A DNA stretch of 64,000 bases from Hydrotalea sandarakina (GTDB taxonomy: Bacteria; Bacteroidota; Bacteroidia; Chitinophagales; Chitinophagaceae), in NCBI RefSeq assembly GCF_003254115.1, contig NZ_QKZV01000012.1:1-64000 (forward strand). Direction: 5' to 3'. Of this stretch, positions 55,301 through 63,715 are shown piece by piece (position 1 is the first letter of the stretch; each line of letters starts with the position of its first letter). Made by a program: the position numbers and the translations under genes. The notes under the pieces were generated by a model that was given only the letters and a program-made list of their open reading frames with translations, made no database searches and had not been told where the DNA came from.

Positions 55301-57841
55301 ATGCGAAAAATTAATTTATTATTGGCAAGCATTTTTATTTTTCTGTGCAATGGGTCACTGTGGGCACAATTGCCTCCTATAGAAAACAGTGCTACCATTT
55401 ACTTGCAAATGAAAAAATTGAATGTATTGGGTAGTGTTTTATATGTTGCTGCGCATCCCGATGATGAAAACAATACTTTATTGCCATATTTAGCGAAGGG
55501 CGCATTGTATAAAACTGCTTATTTAAGTTTAACCCGTGGTGATGGGGGACAAAATTTAATTGGTGATGAACAGGGTTTTGAATTGGGCTTAATAAGAACA
55601 GAAGAATTGCTGGCTGCCCGCCGCATTGACGGCAGTGGCCAATATTTTAGCCGTGCTTACGAATTTGGATTTAGTAAAAGTGCCGACGAGGCTTTACACA
55701 CTTGGGATAAAGACAAAGTATTGGCAGATATTGTATGGGTTATACGCAAATACCAGCCCGACATTATTATTACCCGATTTCCACGCGATAAGCGTGCAGG
55801 CCATGGCCACCATTGGGCTTCGGCTATTTTAGCCAATGAAGCCTTTAAAGCTGCCGCCGACCCAACACAATTTCCCGAACAATTTCAATACGGCGTGAAG
55901 CCCTGGCAAGCCAAGCGTATTTTGTGGAACACATACAACTTTGGAAGTGTGAATACAACTGCTAATGATCAGTTGAAAATTGAGGTAGGCGGATACAATG
56001 CTTTGTTAGGCGAGAGCTATGGAGAAATTGGCGGTGAAGCAAGAAGTATGCACAAAAGCCAAGGCGAAGGCAGGCCAAGAAGAGCAGGCAATATTACGGA
56101 ATATTTTACCACTACCGGGGGTACACCACCCGATAGTACTTTGATGGATGGGATTAATATTACCTGGACAAGAATTAAAGGTGGCGCTGCCATTATACCA
56201 AAAGTTGATGCATTGTTGAAACAATATGATATTCAACATCCCGAACAATCAATTCCTGCATTGGTAGAAATCTATCATGCCATAGAACAACTGCCTGAAC
56301 AAAATAACTGGACAAAAGAGAAGTTGAAAGAAGTGAAAGATTTAATAGTTGCCTGCAGTGGTTTAATGGCAGAAGTTGCCAGTAACAATGAATATGCCGT
56401 ACAGGGCCAACACATGCAATTACAATTTTTTGTAAACAAACGGTTACCCGCTGCTGTACAGTTACAGCAAATTAGCTTAGCCAGCGAACAAACTACCTTA
56501 TTTGATACAACCTTACGCACCAACTTATCAACCAACAATAATATTGCCTTCGATAAACAATTCCCCGTGGCATTGCAACAGCCCATTTCTCAACCTTATT
56601 GGTTGGCCAAACCCATGGAGAATGAGGGTATGTTTACGGTAACGGACCAAACCTTAATTGGCAGACCTGAAAGTAAGCCTGCTTATACTGCAACTTTTAC
56701 TTTTATGGTAGATGATATTGCTTTTACTATTCAAAAGCCTGTGCAATACAAGTATGTTGATCCTGTTAGGGGAGAAGTGTATGATCCCTTTGTTGTTACG
56801 CCGCCCGTTATTGTTGGCTTGCAACCCAATGTAGCATTGAATAATGTTATTCGTAATGGGAAGCCTATACGCACGCCCGACATGCATTTGCAATTACAGG
56901 CCAATTACAATGCCGCTTCTGTACCGGTAACATTTCAATTACGACAAGGGACTAACGTTATTTATTCAAAAGATACGGTATTGCAATTTGAAAACGGGAA
57001 AAACTATGCATGGACTGTTCCTTTAAATACAGTATTTCAAACCAATCAGCCACAAATAATTCAACCTTCGGTAACCTTGCCCGTACTGGGTCAAAAAGAA
57101 ACCTATCATTACAATTTAAAACGTATAGCCTACAATCATATTCCTACCATACATTATTTTTATACCGACAGTGTAAAAGTAATTACCGAGCCTATAAAGG
57201 TGGTGGGTACGAAAGTTGGATATGTAGCCGGTGCAGGCGATAAACTACCCGAAGCCATTCAGCAATTAGGTTATTCCGTGCAAATGTTGCAGGAGCAAGA
57301 TATAACGGATGAAAAGTTACGTCAATTTGATGCCGTTATTATTGGCATTCGTGCCTATAATATTCATGAGTTTTTAACCACTAAAAACGATATTCTCAAT
57401 CGCTACATTTACAATGGGGGTAACCTGATTATTCAATATTTCAAAAGCAACTATATTAATAACAAACCTGTAAAAGCAGGGCCTTATTCTTTTTTGGTAA
57501 ATGGAAGTCCACGGGTTACAGAAGAAAATTCACCCGTAGAATTCGTATTACCCAAACATAGTGTATTGAATTATCCGAACACCATTACTGAAAAAGATTT
57601 TGAAGGATGGGTACAAGAGCGAAGCACTTATCAGGCACAAACCAACGATACACATTTTGAAATGCCGCTTCAAATGCACGATAGCGGTGAAGCACCCTCA
57701 AAAGGTAGTTTGCTGATTGCCCCTTATGGTAAAGGCAATGTGGCTTATGTTAGTTTGGTATTGTTTAGGCAATTACCTGCAGGTGTGCCCGGTGCTTATA
57801 AATTAATGGCCAATTTAATTGCATTACCTAAACACAATTAA
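55301..57841 (+). CDS. secreted PIG-L (LmbE)-family deacetylase with long C-terminal region
   Basis: This 846-residue protein has a signal peptide (1-22) and an N-terminal PIG-L domain (about 45-250). AHPDDE (51-56) gives the zinc ligands His52 and Asp55, and GHGHHWAS (about 168-175) the third ligand. The remaining 600 residues are beta-rich domains of unclear role, with a glutamine-amidotransferase-like fold suggested near 640-760 (AVIIGIRAYN). Such large forms occur in Bacteroidota and presumably de-N-acetylate periplasmic or extracellular glycans. A small membrane-protein gene follows after 4 bp. Confidence 0.87.
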   Translation: MRKINLLLASIFIFLCNGSLWAQLPPIENSATIYLQMKKLNVLGSVLYVAAHPDDENNTLLPYLAKGALYKTAYLSLTRGDGGQNLIGDEQGFELGLIRTEELLAARRIDGSGQYFSRAYEFGFSKSADEALHTWDKDKVLADIVWVIRKYQPDIIITRFPRDKRAGHGHHWASAILANEAFKAAADPTQFPEQFQYGVKPWQAKRILWNTYNFGSVNTTANDQLKIEVGGYNALLGESYGEIGGEARSMHKSQGEGRPRRAGNITEYFTTTGGTPPDSTLMDGINITWTRIKGGAAIIPKVDALLKQYDIQHPEQSIPALVEIYHAIEQLPEQNNWTKEKLKEVKDLIVACSGLMAEVASNNEYAVQGQHMQLQFFVNKRLPAAVQLQQISLASEQTTLFDTTLRTNLSTNNNIAFDKQFPVALQQPISQPYWLAKPMENEGMFTVTDQTLIGRPESKPAYTATFTFMVDDIAFTIQKPVQYKYVDPVRGEVYDPFVVTPPVIVGLQPNVALNNVIRNGKPIRTPDMHLQLQANYNAASVPVTFQLRQGTNVIYSKDTVLQFENGKNYAWTVPLNTVFQTNQPQIIQPSVTLPVLGQKETYHYNLKRIAYNHIPTIHYFYTDSVKVITEPIKVVGTKVGYVAGAGDKLPEAIQQLGYSVQMLQEQDITDEKLRQFDAVIIGIRAYNIHEFLTTKNDILNRYIYNGGNLIIQYFKSNYINNKPVKAGPYSFLVNGSPRVTEENSPVEFVLPKHSVLNYPNTITEKDFEGWVQERSTYQAQTNDTHFEMPLQMHDSGEAPSKGSLLIAPYGKGNVAYVSLVLFRQLPAGVPGAYKLMANLIALPKHN

Positions 57842-57845
57842 TTAC

Positions 57846-57989
57846 ATGCATCCACGAAAAAAAATAGGTTTTGTTACTTTATTAATTATTGGAATTGCGT
57901 TGGGGTTTTTAATTAAAAATGTGAAAATAGGTTTGATAATTGGCTTGGCCATAGGCTTGTTTGCCGGAAGTTTGGTGAATAGTAAATAA
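57846..57989 (+). CDS. 47-residue glycine-zipper-like membrane protein
   Basis: The frame starts at ATG 57846, 4 bp after the PIG-L gene, which suggests co-translation. It encodes two hydrophobic segments (about 8-22 and 27-43) separated by KNVK, with Gly residues spaced every few positions in the second (IGLIIGLAIGLFAG). No homologue is recognised. It may be a hairpin membrane protein. The support is position and amphipathic, non-random composition. Confidence 0.55.
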   Translation: MHPRKKIGFVTLLIIGIALGFLIKNVKIGLIIGLAIGLFAGSLVNSK

Positions 57990-58164
57990 GTATGCTGCGG
58001 CAAATTGGTTAAACTTTTTAAAAAATGACTTCAAAAGGAGTAATTACTTTCCGGTTTGCCAATTATTCCGTAAAATGCAATATCAAAGCAACTGTTTATG
58101 CTTAGAAGTTTGCATAAAGTGCTATTTTAAAAAAAGTGCAGTGTAAAGAAAAATCAATGCAACC

Positions 58165-58284
58165 ATGTCATCTAATAAAAATATATCTTTTTGGTCGGGA
58201 TGGAACAAATGGTATATACTGATTGTAGTTGTATTGGTTGTTGAAATTTTATTTTTTTCCTGGTTTACTCATTATTTTTCATGA
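58165..58284 (+). CDS. 39-residue single-pass membrane peptide coupled to the sodium:solute symporter
   Basis: The frame ATG 58165 to TGA 58282-58284 overlaps the symporter start as ATGA, a classical coupling arrangement. The peptide has a polar N-terminus with three Trp residues, one transmembrane helix (about 18-32) and a short tail ending FSWFTHYFS. Several symporter families (PanF/YhdT, ActP/YjcH, DUF4212) have small partner subunits, but those are longer. This one is not recognised. Role inferred: accessory subunit or translation leader for the symporter. Confidence 0.6.
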   Translation: MSSNKNISFWSGWNKWYILIVVVLVVEILFFSWFTHYFS

Positions 58285-60002
58285 ACCGAATAGACTGGCT
58301 GGTACTTATACTTATACTATCGGGCATTATAGCTTACGGATTGTATAAAAGCAGAACAGAAAAAAATCTGGATGGCTATTTTTTGTCCAATCGGTCTATG
58401 CCCTGGTATTTAATTTTACTCAGTGTAATGGGTACTCAGGCAAGTGCCATTACTTTTCTTTCCGCCCCCGGGCAGGCATTTACTGACGGTATGCGCTTTG
58501 TGCAATACTATTTTGGTTTGCCCTTAGCAATGATTGTTATTTGCATCAGCTTCGTGCCTTTGTTCAGTAAATTAAAAGTATATACGGCTTATGAATTTTT
58601 AGAGCAACGGTTTAATTTACATACAAGGGTATTTACTTCATTTTTATTTCTGTTATCCCGTGGGCTTTCTACCGGTATTAGTATTTATGCACCTGCCATT
58701 ATTCTTTCCTCTTTGTTTGGCTGGAACATTTATCTCACCAATATTTTAATGGGGGGCTTATTAATTATTTATACGGTTAGTGGCGGTGCCAAAGCAGTAG
58801 CCTATACCCAACAATTACAGTTGGCGATTATTTTTATTGGAATGATAGTGGCAGCTTATATGATAGTGCATCTTTTACCTAACGGTGTAGGGTTTACGGA
58901 TGCTTTAAAAATTAGTGGCAGCAGTGGTAAGTTAAATGTCATTACCACCGGAATATCATCAAAAGGGTTTAACTGGAATGATAAATACAATTTATTCAGT
59001 GGCATTATTGGAGGCTTTTTTCTAGCCTTATCTTATTTCGGTACCGATCAAAGCCAGGTGGGGCGTTACTTAACAGCCAAAAATGATAAAGAAAGTAAAG
59101 TTGGTTTATTAATGAATGGATTGGTAAAAGTGCCCATGCAATTCGGTATATTATTAATTGGCGCATTGTTATTTACGTTTTATCAATTTACCCGTCAACC
59201 TATTTTTTTCAATCAGGTAGTACACGAGCAGCTATTGCAAAGCAGTGAAAAAAACAATGCCCTTCAGTTAGAAGCTGCCTACAATCAAATCAATCAGCAA
59301 AAGCAACAAGTGTTGGCACATTGGAATGATAATACCTTATTAGCCAAACAGCAGTTACAACAGTTAAACAATCAGGCTGCGGATGTAAAAAACAACTATC
59401 AACAATTATTACAAAAGGCAGGTATTACTGGCGATACTAATGATACTAACTATATTTTTTTACGGTTTGTTATTGATTATTTACCGCATGGTTTGGTAGG
59501 TTTATTAATTGCTATCATTTTTTTAGCCTCGTGGGGATCTATTGCAGCAGCTTTAAATTCATTGGCAGCTACATCGGTCATTGATTTTCATTTGCGATTT
59601 AAGAAATCAGCTACCGATATGCCTGCCAATTTTGATGATGCACTGAGCAAGTATCATATTTCAAAATATTACACATTAGCCTGGGGCATTTTTTGCATTG
59701 TAATAGCCGAGTTTGTAATAGGCATGGGCAGTTTAATAGAAGCCGTAAATGTGTTGGGCTCATTGTTTTATGGGGTAATACTCGGTATTTTTTTAGTGGC
59801 CTTTTACATGAAACAAATAAAAGGCAACGCCGTATTTTGGGCGGCTATATTCAGTGAACTGGTAGTGATTTTAATATTTGTGTTGAACAAATACAACATT
59901 ATTGGTATTAGCTTTTTATGGCTAAATGTAATTGGTGCATTATTGGTTATGCTGTTGGGCCTGTTGTTTCAATATGTTTTCTCCATCCGCCAACCTGTTT
60001 GA
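58281..60002 (+). CDS. sodium:solute symporter (SSS family)
   Basis: The 573-residue transporter has about thirteen helices. The N-terminal YFLSNRSMPWYLILLSVMGTQASAITFLSAPG region is the SSS signature, and SGGAKAVAYTQQLQ follows the sodium-site region. A hydrophilic, Gln-rich, probable coiled-coil insertion sits at about 315-385 between helices, a feature common in Bacteroidota members. The substrate is not predictable. It overlaps the 39-residue peptide gene by 4 bp at its start and the convergent amino acid permease gene by 63 bp at its end. Confidence 0.92.
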   Translation: MNRIDWLVLILILSGIIAYGLYKSRTEKNLDGYFLSNRSMPWYLILLSVMGTQASAITFLSAPGQAFTDGMRFVQYYFGLPLAMIVICISFVPLFSKLKVYTAYEFLEQRFNLHTRVFTSFLFLLSRGLSTGISIYAPAIILSSLFGWNIYLTNILMGGLLIIYTVSGGAKAVAYTQQLQLAIIFIGMIVAAYMIVHLLPNGVGFTDALKISGSSGKLNVITTGISSKGFNWNDKYNLFSGIIGGFFLALSYFGTDQSQVGRYLTAKNDKESKVGLLMNGLVKVPMQFGILLIGALLFTFYQFTRQPIFFNQVVHEQLLQSSEKNNALQLEAAYNQINQQKQQVLAHWNDNTLLAKQQLQQLNNQAADVKNNYQQLLQKAGITGDTNDTNYIFLRFVIDYLPHGLVGLLIAIIFLASWGSIAAALNSLAATSVIDFHLRFKKSATDMPANFDDALSKYHISKYYTLAWGIFCIVIAEFVIGMGSLIEAVNVLGSLFYGVILGIFLVAFYMKQIKGNAVFWAAIFSELVVILIFVLNKYNIIGISFLWLNVIGALLVMLLGLLFQYVFSIRQPV

Positions 60003-61328
60003 AAATGGCCATTCTTTATTGCTTTTGGCTTTTAAAAAATAAGCCAAGGTACCTAAGGCCGTTACCGTTATTCCTCCCAGCATCATAGTAGTACCTGTTG
60101 ATATAAAAATATACAGCCATATTAAAATAGCCAGTACAGCCGGTATAGGATACAAAGGCATTCGCCATGCAAAGTATTGTTTCCCTTTACGTTTTACCAA
60201 TAAAATTAAACCAACCGACTGTCCGATAAATTGTATTAAAATACGCATGGCTAAAATAGCATCAATTACATCGCGCAGCCGGAATAATAAGCTGAATACA
60301 AAGGCTGTTGCCCCCAACACCAAAAGCGATACATAAGGAAAATGTTTGGTAGGATGCAGTTTTGCAAACACTTTAAAAAAAGCCCCATCTGCCGCTGCGG
60401 CATAGGGAATACGGCTATAGCCCAAAGTAGCGGAAAACACAGATGCAAATGCTACCCATAAAATTAATAAGGTTGCTACTTTGGCGGCTGAATTACCTGC
60501 TATTTGTTCAATAAAACTGCTCACCACAAATTTGCTTTGTTGAATAACCGGTAAGGGTAATACTCCTGCAATACTGATATTCATTAATAAATACAATACT
60601 GCAATGCCCGCAATGGAAATAAACATACTACGCGGAATATTTTTGCGGGGATGTTTAATTTCGCCACCTAAGTGGCAAACATTATAATAACCCAAATAGC
60701 TGTACACCGTTTTAACGCTGGCAAATCCCAATGAAGCTGCAAAGGCATGATTAATGGTTAATCCATCATTCATGTGTAAAATAGGTTGCATAAAATGGCC
60801 ATGCAATAAGCCGCCGCTAATTATCCAAACCATGGTAAACAATACACCGCTCCATAAAAACACACTAATTTTTCCAATAGCATCAATTTTTCTATACAAT
60901 AAAAAAACAATGGCAATAACAACGGTTCCGCTAATGCATTTTGACACGAAATTGCTGTAAGGAAATAAAAAAGAGGCATACTGTGCAAAGCCAATAGCCG
61001 CAGAGGCTATTACCAATGGGGCTTGAATCATGGTTTGCCATACAAATAAAAAGCTCATTAACTTCCCCCACTTGGGGCCATAGCCTTCTTTTAAAAAGTT
61101 ATAACTACCCCCCGCTAAAGGAAAAGTAGCACCCAATTGACTCCATACATTTGCATCAATTACCGACAGCAAAGCGCCGGCTATCCAGGCATACAAATAC
61201 CAAGGGCCATTCATACTTTCGGCTACCACACTCAACACCACAAAAGGGCCAATACCCACCATATCCGTCATGTTAATGGCAGTAGCTTGTAATAAACTAA
61301 TCTTTCTGTCTAGTTTTGGTTTATTCAT
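59940..61328 (-). CDS. APC-family amino acid permease
   Basis: The 462-residue transporter has about twelve helices. ATAINMTDMVGIGPFVVLS near the N-terminus is the substrate/sodium-site region of the amino acid-polyamine-organocation family. ATG 61328 is chosen over an upstream start at 61385, which would put the divergent amylase start inside this gene. Its 3' end runs 63 bases into the 3' end of the symporter gene on the other strand. The substrate is unknown. Confidence 0.9.
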   Translation of the reverse strand: MNKPKLDRKISLLQATAINMTDMVGIGPFVVLSVVAESMNGPWYLYAWIAGALLSVIDANVWSQLGATFPLAGGSYNFLKEGYGPKWGKLMSFLFVWQTMIQAPLVIASAAIGFAQYASFLFPYSNFVSKCISGTVVIAIVFLLYRKIDAIGKISVFLWSGVLFTMVWIISGGLLHGHFMQPILHMNDGLTINHAFAASLGFASVKTVYSYLGYYNVCHLGGEIKHPRKNIPRSMFISIAGIAVLYLLMNISIAGVLPLPVIQQSKFVVSSFIEQIAGNSAAKVATLLILWVAFASVFSATLGYSRIPYAAAADGAFFKVFAKLHPTKHFPYVSLLVLGATAFVFSLLFRLRDVIDAILAMRILIQFIGQSVGLILLVKRKGKQYFAWRMPLYPIPAVLAILIWLYIFISTGTTMMLGGITVTALGTLAYFLKAKSNKEWPFSNRLADGENILKQQAQQHNQ

Positions 61329-61377
61329 CTTCAGTTTACAAAATAAGGCTTTTCTTTGTTGTAAACATTGTGTTGTT

Positions 61378-62640
61378 ATGGCCAATCATTTTCCCATGGT
61401 GAACTGGGCTAACGGAGCCGGTATTTATGAAGTAAATATTCGGCAATACACCCCCGAGGGTACCTTTCAGGCATTTGCTAAACATTTACCCCGTTTACAA
61501 CAAATGGGGGTACGTATATTGTGGTTCATGCCCATTACACCCATTAGTCATGAAAAGCGGTTAGGGGTATTGGGCAGCTATTATGCTTGCAGTACCTATA
61601 CGGATATTAATCCTGAGTTTGGAACTATTGCTGATTTTCAACATGTGGTACAACAAGCACAGGCGTTGGGTATGAAAGTGATTATTGATTGGGTGGCCAA
61701 TCATACCGGATGGGATCATGAATGGACGAAAGCGCATCCCGATTGGTATATCAAAGATGCCCACGGTGGGTTTACCGAACAGAATGGTTGGACTGATGTA
61801 ATAGATTTAGATTATACCAATGCAGCTATGCGCAAAGCCATGATAGCGGCCATGCAATTCTGGATAAAAACCGCCCATATTGATGGGTTTAGGTGCGATA
61901 TGGCCCACTTGGTGCCTTTAGATTTTTGGGTAGAAGCCCGCAGGCAATGTGATGCCGTTAAGCCCTTGTTTTGGTTAGCTGAAACTGAAAATGTAGCATA
62001 TCATGATGCCTTTGATGTTAGTTATGCCTGGGAATGGATGCATCAAACAGAAGCCTATGCCAAAGGAAATGCGCCATTAAGTGCATTATATAATGTATTG
62101 CATCATTACACACAATATCCCCCCAATAGTTTTAAATTATTTTTCACGGCTAACCACGATGAAAATAGTTGGAACGGTACCGAGTATGAAAAATATGGAG
62201 GGGCAGCATTGCCATTGGCTGTACATAGTTTTTTATGGAAAGGCTTCCCGCTCATTTACAGCGGTCAGGAAAATCCCAATAAAAAACGTCTTTCTTTTTT
62301 CAATAAAGATTTGATTGAATGGCAGCCTGCACCTGCTTTAGCTTCATTTTATAGTACTTTATCTAAATTACGTCAATCACCCATCGTTATGGAAGGTGAT
62401 ACCTTTATTTTACCTGTTGATGGTAACAATATTATGGCCTTCATACGCCATTGGCAAAACGAAGTACTATTGGTATTATTGAATTTAAGCGGCGAACCGC
62501 GCCAAAAATTGGTTGTGCAACATGCATTATTAAATGGTGCATTTACCAATGTTTTTTCCGGTATTACCCACACTTTAACGGCACCTGCTTCATTTGAATT
62601 GCAGGCATTTGAGTATTTGGTGTACCATAAGCAAGGGTAA
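61378..62640 (+). CDS. GH13 alpha-amylase-family glycosidase
   Basis: The 420-residue enzyme has no signal peptide, so it is probably cytoplasmic. GH13 conserved regions: DWVANHT (104-110), GFRCDMAHLV with nucleophile Asp174, AETEN with acid/base Glu202 and TANHDENS with Asp261. A short beta C-terminal domain closes the protein. Likely role: hydrolysis or transfer on maltodextrins or trehalose-like substrates; short cytoplasmic members are often oligosaccharide-specific. ATG 61378 is used; an earlier in-frame start at 61270 would overlap the divergent permease gene. The two starts are 49 bp apart. Confidence 0.92.
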   Translation: MANHFPMVNWANGAGIYEVNIRQYTPEGTFQAFAKHLPRLQQMGVRILWFMPITPISHEKRLGVLGSYYACSTYTDINPEFGTIADFQHVVQQAQALGMKVIIDWVANHTGWDHEWTKAHPDWYIKDAHGGFTEQNGWTDVIDLDYTNAAMRKAMIAAMQFWIKTAHIDGFRCDMAHLVPLDFWVEARRQCDAVKPLFWLAETENVAYHDAFDVSYAWEWMHQTEAYAKGNAPLSALYNVLHHYTQYPPNSFKLFFTANHDENSWNGTEYEKYGGAALPLAVHSFLWKGFPLIYSGQENPNKKRLSFFNKDLIEWQPAPALASFYSTLSKLRQSPIVMEGDTFILPVDGNNIMAFIRHWQNEVLLVLLNLSGEPRQKLVVQHALLNGAFTNVFSGITHTLTAPASFELQAFEYLVYHKQG

Positions 62641-62813
62641 GTAAAGGTAATAGAGTTGAATTGTGCAGTTGCATAATTTGTTCGACAGCTTCCACAATTG
62701 TGGGACTTCTGAGTACTTCGATGACAACCAATCACAAATTTTGATACAAGCACTGTACTTGATATAACCATGTTAGACCCCTTAGTGGCAAACAGCTGTA
62801 ATAAACCTTTTCT

Positions 62814-63425
62814 CTATTTTTCATTTGTATCAATTCGTTCAAAAATCAATTCTGTTAAAGTATTTACGTCACTTTCAATTGTACCTTTCATATATCGTTC
62901 GTAAACACTTTTGTTGTCAGGGGGTGTAAGATTTAGTGTAAAGCCTTTCTCTAATGCAAGTAATCTTAAAAATTCTCGTTGTGTTCGTCCGTTTCCTTCT
63001 CTGAAGGGGTGCAAATAATTGATGTTATCTAAAATTTCTGCCAATTTCTCGGATATCATTTTTTTGTTATTTTTTGGAATTTTTTTAAAGTCGGCAATTA
63101 ATTGGTTAATGTACCTAAAAGCGTTGTCAAAGTATGATGTAGGGAAGAATTGTTTACCCTCTTTGCTAATTTCAACTTTGCGCTTTTTGCCTGCCCAAAC
63201 ATAAATGTCTTGAAATAAATGTCTGTGAATTTCAAAAAGGGAGTTAATGTCCTTTATTTTTATTGGCTTTTCGTAAAGTTCTTGTAGACGTTTTGTTACC
63301 GCACCACTTTCAACAAAGAGTAATACCTCAGGGTCTGTGATTTCTTGTAAATTCCTTAATAGCCCTGTTTTTGGGTTTGTGTAGGTTTAGTCAGGGTCTA
63401 TGTATTTGTAGGAATTATTAGACAT
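62814..63425 (-). pseudogene. fic: Fic-family toxin gene interrupted by an in-frame stop
   Basis: The reading frame from ATG 63425 encodes a complete Fic protein of 203 codons, but codon 13 is TAA (63389-63387), in the usual N-terminal sequence before TYTNPKTGLLRN. The rest is open and intact: the Fic helix region KIKDINSLFEIHRHLFQDIYVW, and the catalytic motif HPFREGNGRTQREF from codon 139, with all AMP-transfer residues. After the stop the next usable start is ATG 63059, which would give only the 81-residue C-terminal half. Fic toxins transfer AMP to targets such as gyrase. The start overlaps the antitoxin end by 8 bp. The gene could also be a sequencing error or a readthrough case. Confidence 0.85.
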
Positions 63426-63648
63426 AAGCTTTTTGTTTGGCAAATGCTACAAATTCTTTAAGCGCAATTTTTCCTGTCACATAGTCCCTAATGATTTCAA
63501 TTCCTTTTGGTGTTGGTTTAAATCCTTCAAACATATTACTTCCCAAAGCGTTCGCGGTGCTTTCAAGTGTTTTCAAGTCTGAAAATTTTACACCCATTAT
63601 TGTCAGATTTTTTCTGTCTATTTCGATTGTGTTGAACATGTTTTCCAT
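63418..63648 (-). CDS. VbhA-like antitoxin of a Fic toxin
   Basis: The 76-residue protein precedes and overlaps the fic gene. Residues 37-42 (SNMFEG) match the inhibitory motif (S/T)xxxE(G/N), whose Glu blocks ATP binding in Fic; the C-terminal part, with IIRDYVTGKIALKEF, is the helical segment that follows it in VbhA-type antitoxins. It is intact although the toxin is broken, so it is now probably a relic or an orphan regulator. The start is ATG 63648. Confidence 0.8.
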   Translation of the reverse strand: MENMFNTIEIDRKNLTIMGVKFSDLKTLESTANALGSNMFEGFKPTPKGIEIIRDYVTGKIALKEFVAFAKQKAYV

Positions 63649-63715
63649 TATTCAATTATATTCAAATTTACGGAATATTCAGGTCAAGTCGCTTGTTACT
63701 GTTGCTTTAAAATGG

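Noticed and set aside
58024-58104. Short plus-strand frame of 26 codons between the 47-residue membrane protein and the 39-residue peptide
   Set aside because: It is too short, without hydrophobic pattern or start context; nothing beyond an open frame supports it.
62373-62771. Minus-strand frame of 132 codons overlapping the end of the amylase gene
   Set aside because: It is mostly antisense to the GH13 C-terminal region, Cys/Thr/Asn-rich with no recognisable domain.
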